Source of the DNA: an uncultured Phascolarctobacterium sp.
GTDB taxonomy: Bacteria > Bacillota > Negativicutes > Acidaminococcales > Acidaminococcaceae
Assembly: GCA_947589605.1 (NCBI GenBank)
Contig: CANQBR010000004.1
Coordinates: 1 to 64,000, forward strand
Reading direction: 5' to 3'
DNA: 64,000 nt
A program made the position numbers and the translations under genes. This document shows positions 60,225 through 64,000 of this stretch, in pieces (position 1 is the first letter of the stretch; each line of letters starts with the position of its first letter). A model generated the notes under the pieces. It made no database searches and was not told the origin of the DNA. It worked only from the letters and a program-made list of their open reading frames with translations.

Positions 60225-61484
60225 ATGAAGAAACACTGTTTGGCAGCCTTGGCTGCTGCCGCTCTTCTCGCTCTGCCTCAGGTAGCCGCCGCCGAAGGTT
60301 TCGGCATCAACGAATGGTCCGCAGAAGGCGTGGCCATGGGCGGAGCCCGTATGTTCGCAGACAACGACCCGGCCAACATCGCCTATAACCCCGCCGCCAT
60401 CACCAAAGTGCAGGGCGAGGCCGTCAAATTCAGCGCCACTTACATCAGCCCCCACGGCAAGTACGATGCTGAAGTTAAGCGCCCCGGCGAGATCGAGAGC
60501 GGGCATAACCGCATCCATCCCGCATGGGTGCCCGGTGCTTATTGGGTGAAGCAATTGAACGACAAAGAGTGGATCGGCATCGGCGCCTTCACCCGTTTCG
60601 GCATGCTCAGCGAATTCGAAAGGGGCAGTCTGGCTCCTTCCACCAACAATATCTTCGCCAAATTGCAGGGCCTCTCTATCACTCCCACTTATGCCCGCAA
60701 GTTCGACAATAAGTGGAGCGCCGCTTTGGGAGCGGAGATCAACTATGTGAGCCTGGAGTTGCAAAGAAATGCATTTAGTCCTCTGGCCGGCAACTTGGCC
60801 TTCACGCAGACCGAAGGGGAAAGCTACGCTTTGGGCTGGAATGCAGCGGTGAACTACGCCTTCGACGACAAAAACGAAATGGGCGTGGTCTATCGCAGCC
60901 GGGTAAGACATTCCATGGAAGCGGAGACCGATTCTTATCCGACGTCACCCACGTTTGGAACTCATCAAACAGTAGATGCCTATGGCAAAGTTACTCTGCC
61001 TGACAGTTGGGCCATCGGCTACAACCACAAGTTCAACGAAAAGACCCGGGTGGAATTGAACGCCACCCGCACCATGTGGAGCACTTACAAAAATTTGGAC
61101 ATCTACTTCAATCCATCGTTAACATTAGCCGGACAACCTGTGCCCGGTGCCTTCTCCAACAAAAACTGGGAGAGCGGCTGGCGCTACGCCATCGGTATCG
61201 AGCATAAGCTCAGCGATAAATATACGGTGATGGCAGGCTACGCCTACGACACTTCCTCCATCCCCTACGACGGCGGCGACTTCATCGTGCCCACCGGCAA
61301 TCGGCGCACCTATTCTATCGGCGGCCGCTACAACGACAAAGTGCAGGCGCTGGCCTTGGCCATCGGCTTCATGGACATCGGTGATCTGGATTTTGCCGGC
61401 CATACCACCGACAATTACAACAAAGTCCACACTCACGACAATTACGCCAAGATCTTCTCCATCTCTTACGAGAGACATTTCTAA
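60225..61484 (+). CDS. OmpP1/FadL family outer-membrane protein
   Basis: Beta-barrel transporter for long-chain fatty acids or other hydrophobic compounds. 419 residues: signal peptide MKKHCLAALAAAALLALPQVAAA, then the plug motif GFGINEWSAEGVAMGGARMF and NDPANIAYNPAA, followed by alternating amphipathic strands. The last strand ends ISYERHF; a C-terminal Phe is the usual outer-membrane assembly signal. The upstream frame is open but ATG 60225 begins the signal peptide and has AAAGGAAG upstream. Strong evidence for a diderm host. Confidence 0.93.
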   Translation: MKKHCLAALAAAALLALPQVAAAEGFGINEWSAEGVAMGGARMFADNDPANIAYNPAAITKVQGEAVKFSATYISPHGKYDAEVKRPGEIESGHNRIHPAWVPGAYWVKQLNDKEWIGIGAFTRFGMLSEFERGSLAPSTNNIFAKLQGLSITPTYARKFDNKWSAALGAEINYVSLELQRNAFSPLAGNLAFTQTEGESYALGWNAAVNYAFDDKNEMGVVYRSRVRHSMEAETDSYPTSPTFGTHQTVDAYGKVTLPDSWAIGYNHKFNEKTRVELNATRTMWSTYKNLDIYFNPSLTLAGQPVPGAFSNKNWESGWRYAIGIEHKLSDKYTVMAGYAYDTSSIPYDGGDFIVPTGNRRTYSIGGRYNDKVQALALAIGFMDIGDLDFAGHTTDNYNKVHTHDNYAKIFSISYERHF

Positions 61485-61510
61485 AGAAAAAAGAAAAAGG
61501 TCAACTTCCG

Positions 61511-61547
61511 CCGCCGCACGCTCTTTTGTGCGGCGGTCTTTCTTTTT
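61511..61547 (+). terminator. terminator after the OmpP1/FadL gene
   Basis: CCGCCGCAC (61511-61519) pairs with GTGCGGCGG (61528-61536), then TCTTTCTTTTT. Confidence 0.88.
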
Positions 61548-61566
61548 GGCAGAAGGATAGAGAAAA

Positions 61567-61692
61567 ATGCGAAAAAATTTCTTGCCGAGGGCACAGGTCA
61601 AAATTATGAAGCATCTGCTCAAGGTGATCGAGGGTATCGAAAAGGGAATGCGGCCGCTTGCAGAGCATGAACTGCTCGATGCGGACGAATAA
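61567..61692 (+). CDS. candidate 41-residue small protein
   Basis: A short frame starting MRKNFLPRAQ, with AGAAGG about 11 bases before the ATG. The middle (VKIMKHLLKVIEGIEKGM) would form a basic amphipathic helix, and the tail is acidic (EHELLDADE). It lies between two hairpin terminators, as a stand-alone unit would. No family recognised; it could be chance. Confidence 0.4.
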   Translation: MRKNFLPRAQVKIMKHLLKVIEGIEKGMRPLAEHELLDADE

Positions 61693-61709
61693 ACAGAAAG
61701 CGCAGCGAA

Positions 61710-61732
61710 AAGAGAGAGCTCTCTTCCTTTTT
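61710..61732 (+). terminator. possible terminator after the small ORF
   Basis: AAGAGA (61710-61715), loop GAGC, TCTCTT (61720-61725), then CCTTTTT. A nested alternative pairs AGCTC with GAGCT (61741 region) before TTTTT. Confidence 0.5.
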
Positions 61733-61842
61733 CGCGGGAGCTTTTTAAAGAAAAACTTCAAAACAAAAAAGCGGGGACCGCAGGCGTTTATCTTTTGAAA
61801 GACGGCCGCGGCCTTTTTGCTTGCGGGAATTTCGAAAAGAGC

Positions 61843-61871
61843 AAGACAAATTTGTCTCTTTGTAATATAAT
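61843..61871 (+). promoter_or_regulatory. promoter of the FAD oxidase genes with a palindromic operator
   Basis: TATAAT lies at 61866-61871; the -35 is poor (AAGACA, 61843-61848). A perfect 14-bp palindrome AGACAAATTTGTCT (61844-61857) covers the -35 and spacer, consistent with a repressor or activator site. Confidence 0.5.
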
Positions 61872-61941
61872 TAAACGTAGATTTTTATTTTCGACACCGA
61901 TCGAAACGACCGGACCCGAAAAGAGGCGGGAGGCCAAAGTC

Positions 61942-63348
61942 ATGAAAAAATATAACAAGGTGAGCCCCGAGCTGCTGGCGGAATTAGAAGCGGCCTTGGG
62001 CAAAGAGAACGTGCAGACGGAGCCGGAGGTGCTGGACCGTTACAAAACAGACGAAGAGACAGACCCGAAGATGTTTCGTCTGCCGGAAGCGGTGGTGAGG
62101 CCCGCAAGCGCCGAAGAAACTGCGGCTGTGGTGAAGCTGTGCAACAAATACGACGTGCCCATAACGGTGCGGGGCGGCGGCACCAGCTTGGCCGACGGCG
62201 CCATCCCCGTCTATGGCGGCATCGTGCTTTTGACGGAGCGGATGAATAAAATTTTGGAGCTGAACACCGACGGCCTTTACCTGATAGCCGAGGCCGGCGT
62301 GAGGACCGTCGACATCCAAAAGAAGGCCAACGAGGCCGGCTATCTTTACGCCGGCGATCCCTGCAGCGCCGAGAGCTGTCTCATCGGCGGCAATTTGGCC
62401 ACCAATGCCGGGGGCAACAAAGCGGTGCGCTACGGCGTCACCCGCAACCAAGTTTACGGCTTGGAAGTGGTCACTCCCACCGGCGAGATCGTAGAAGTGG
62501 GCAGCCGTTTGAAAAAATGCAGCACCGGCTATTGCATGGAGCAGTTGATCATGGGCAGCGAGGGCACTTTGGGCATCATCACCAAGGCCACGCTGAAGCT
62601 GCTGCCCCTGCCTCCCTATCGTTTGGATCTTTTGGCCATCTTCGACGACCCGGCCAAGGCGCTGGAGATGGTGCCGCTCATCGCCAAGGCCGGCCTCGAC
62701 CCCACTTCCATCGAATACATGGACAATTCTTACGTGCGGGGCACTTCCGAATACATCGAATTCAAAGACCCGCCCTATAAAGAAAACGGCATCTACGTCA
62801 TCGTCACCTTGGAAACTTTCAACGAAGACGAACTGGACAGGAAGATGGAGAAGCTCAGCTCTTTGTGCGAAGAGGCCGGGGCCATCGACGTCTTGGAAGC
62901 CGACGACCGGATCTGGGCTATGCGCCGCAACTGTCAGGAATCGGTGCGGCTCATCTCTCTCATCTCTCTCACCGACGATGTGGTGGTGCCGGTGGACAAG
63001 ATCGCCGACACTATCAAATACATCATGAAGATAGGAGAAAAATATCCCTTCCCCGTGCCCGCCAAGATCAACGCTCACATCGGCGACGGCAATCTTCACA
63101 TCGTCCTCTGCAAGGGCGAGCTCAGCGATAAAGAGTGGGAAGAAAACGTCCACGCTTTTCACGAAGAAGTTTATGAATATGCCTATGCCCAAGGCGGCCG
63201 CCTGGCAGGGGAGCACGGCATCGGCGCCAAAAAGCTGGGCTATATGGCCGAATTCACTCCTGCCGCCGAACTGGAACTGATGAGAAAGATCAAACTGGCT
63301 TGGGATCCGAAACTGATCCTCAACCCCGGCAAGATCTTCGAGTGCTGA
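61942..63348 (+). CDS. FAD-linked oxidase, GlcD/lactate-dehydrogenase type
   Basis: Flavoenzyme oxidising a 2-hydroxy acid such as lactate or glycolate. 468 residues. The PCMH-type FAD domain has VRPASAEETAAVVKLCNKY, ITVRGGGTSLADGAI, GDPCSAESCLIGGNLATNAG and MGSEGTLGIIT. The C-terminal FAD-oxidase domain ends with NAHIGDGNLH, GEHGIG and LNPGKIF. Usually paired with electron-transfer flavoprotein or an iron-sulfur subunit; neither is visible. ATG 61942 follows GGGAGG by 8 bases. Confidence 0.93.
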   Translation: MKKYNKVSPELLAELEAALGKENVQTEPEVLDRYKTDEETDPKMFRLPEAVVRPASAEETAAVVKLCNKYDVPITVRGGGTSLADGAIPVYGGIVLLTERMNKILELNTDGLYLIAEAGVRTVDIQKKANEAGYLYAGDPCSAESCLIGGNLATNAGGNKAVRYGVTRNQVYGLEVVTPTGEIVEVGSRLKKCSTGYCMEQLIMGSEGTLGIITKATLKLLPLPPYRLDLLAIFDDPAKALEMVPLIAKAGLDPTSIEYMDNSYVRGTSEYIEFKDPPYKENGIYVIVTLETFNEDELDRKMEKLSSLCEEAGAIDVLEADDRIWAMRRNCQESVRLISLISLTDDVVVPVDKIADTIKYIMKIGEKYPFPVPAKINAHIGDGNLHIVLCKGELSDKEWEENVHAFHEEVYEYAYAQGGRLAGEHGIGAKKLGYMAEFTPAAELELMRKIKLAWDPKLILNPGKIFEC

Positions 63349-63355
63349 GAAAAAA

Positions 63356-64000
63356 GTGAGACCGCATTACAACAAAGTGAGCCCCGCTCTTTTGACCGAG
63401 CTGGGGGCCGCCATAGGAGAAGAAAACGTTTTTACCTCTCCCGCCGCTTTGGAGCGTTATAAGACCGACGAAGAAGCGGACGAGCGTTGCTTCGCCGTGC
63501 CCGAAGCGGTGGTGAGGCCGGGCTCGGCCCAAGAGATCGCCGCCGTGGTGAAGCTGTGCAATAAATATCTGGTGCCCATCACGGTGAGAGGCGGGGGCAC
63601 CGGCCTCAACGACGGAGCCATCGCCCAAGAGGGAGGAATCGTCCTCTTAACGGAACGGCTGGATAAAATTTTGGAGTTGAATAAAGAAGGCCTCTATTTA
63701 GCAGCAGAGGCCGGAGCCAGAACGCTGGACATCCAAAACAGGGCAAAAGAGGCGGGGCTCCTCTACGCCGGCGATCCCTGCAGCGCAGAGAGCTGTCTCA
63801 TCGGCGGCAACTTGGCCACCAATGCGGGAGGCAATAAAGCGGTGCGCTACGGCGTCACTCGCCATCAAGTCTACGGTTTGGAAATGGTGACGCCCACCGG
63901 CGAGATCGTCACTTTGGGCGGCCCGTTGAAAAAATGCAGCACCGGCTATTGTTTGGAGCAGTTGGCGATCGGCAGCGAAGGGACTTTGGGCATCATCACC
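63356..64000 (+). CDS. second FAD-linked oxidase (GlcD type), 3' end outside window
   Basis: A tandem paralogue beginning with GTG 63356, 7 bases after the previous stop, and open to the end of the window (215 codons). It starts MRPHYNKVSPALLTELGAAI and aligns without large gaps to the first oxidase. The FAD-binding stretch from LYAGDPC to YGVTR (34 residues) is identical in both. Substrate residues near GGGTGLNDGAIAQEGG differ. No good ribosome site is seen, so translation probably depends on coupling to the upstream gene. Confidence 0.9.
   Translation, partial: MRPHYNKVSPALLTELGAAIGEENVFTSPAALERYKTDEEADERCFAVPEAVVRPGSAQEIAAVVKLCNKYLVPITVRGGGTGLNDGAIAQEGGIVLLTERLDKILELNKEGLYLAAEAGARTLDIQNRAKEAGLLYAGDPCSAESCLIGGNLATNAGGNKAVRYGVTRHQVYGLEMVTPTGEIVTLGGPLKKCSTGYCLEQLAIGSEGTLGIIT

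Larger units (their letters stand above)
61485..61941. other. intergenic region between OmpP1/FadL and the first oxidase gene
   Basis: Contains the terminator at 61511-61547, a 41-codon candidate gene (61567-61692), a second hairpin (61710-61732) and the glcD-like promoter with palindrome (61843-61871). Confidence 0.5.

Noticed and set aside
1-64000. CRISPR arrays, insertion sequences, prophage or integrative elements
   Set aside because: No regularly spaced repeats, intact transposase, integrase or attachment-site duplication was seen; only the Rpn-like tail at the left edge hints at mobile DNA.

Overview
The window looks like chromosomal DNA of a diderm Firmicute, most likely class Negativicutes and perhaps Acidaminococcales. 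The gene set is Firmicute in character (RNase Y, RecX, Rel, a PerR-like regulator, ObgE, an FMN riboswitch, a DUF815 ATPase), yet there is also an OmpP1/FadL-type outer-membrane protein, a secretin and a LapA-domain protein, which need an outer membrane. The placement is inference from content. Coding density is high, Leu-TTG is used heavily, and start codons sit behind clear AGGAGG-type ribosome sites. No CRISPR array, intact insertion sequence, rRNA operon or replication origin was seen.

Layout. 1-279: tail of an Rpn-type nuclease/transposase-like gene. 621-4297: potassium uptake (ktrB/trkH, trkA), a SpoU RNA methyltransferase and a PHP phosphoesterase. 4730-7073: a secretin plus GspE-type ATPase pair. 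7372-12114: FMN riboswitch and ribD-ribE-ribBA-ribH, then hslO. 12126-15822: recA-recX, then a structured leader RNA ending in a terminator just before rny. 16009-23118: lapA, recJ, rel, dtd, a metallo-beta-lactamase-fold hydrolase and an AI-2E family membrane protein. 23370-26433: hisS-aspS, followed by tRNA-Pro(GGG). 26791-32454: a zinc-finger protein, prfC, then an envelope group (WecG/TagA-type transferase, psd, pssA, GT2 glycosyltransferase).

32539-37416 is on the minus strand: flavodiiron protein, mnmA, hydE and a LysR regulator. Divergent from the LysR gene is a compact four-gene catabolic operon (37659-41845): RraA-type aldolase/decarboxylase, SLC13/DASS permease, cog3964 amidohydrolase and D-2-hydroxyacid dehydrogenase. 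41952-45684 (minus) carries proA, proB and obgE. 46027-47893: DUF815 ATPase and a convergent PerR-like gene with a candidate autoregulatory operator. 48140-53845: a second envelope group (DUF4127, GNAT, GtrA, diacylglycerol-kinase family, LtaS-like sulfatase). 53823-60030: a UDG-like protein, a split ThrE exporter and a methionine module (metF, separate MetH activation protein, short metH). 60225-64000: OmpP1/FadL porin, a 41-codon small ORF and two tandem FAD-linked oxidases, the second cut by the window end.

The most interesting parts are the LysR/RraA/SLC13/cog3964/dehydrogenase operon, which reads as an undescribed pathway for an O-acyl 2-hydroxycarboxylate; the leader RNA before rny, which has a possible antiterminator pairing; and a roughly 50-nt promoter-hairpin unit at 33921-34004.
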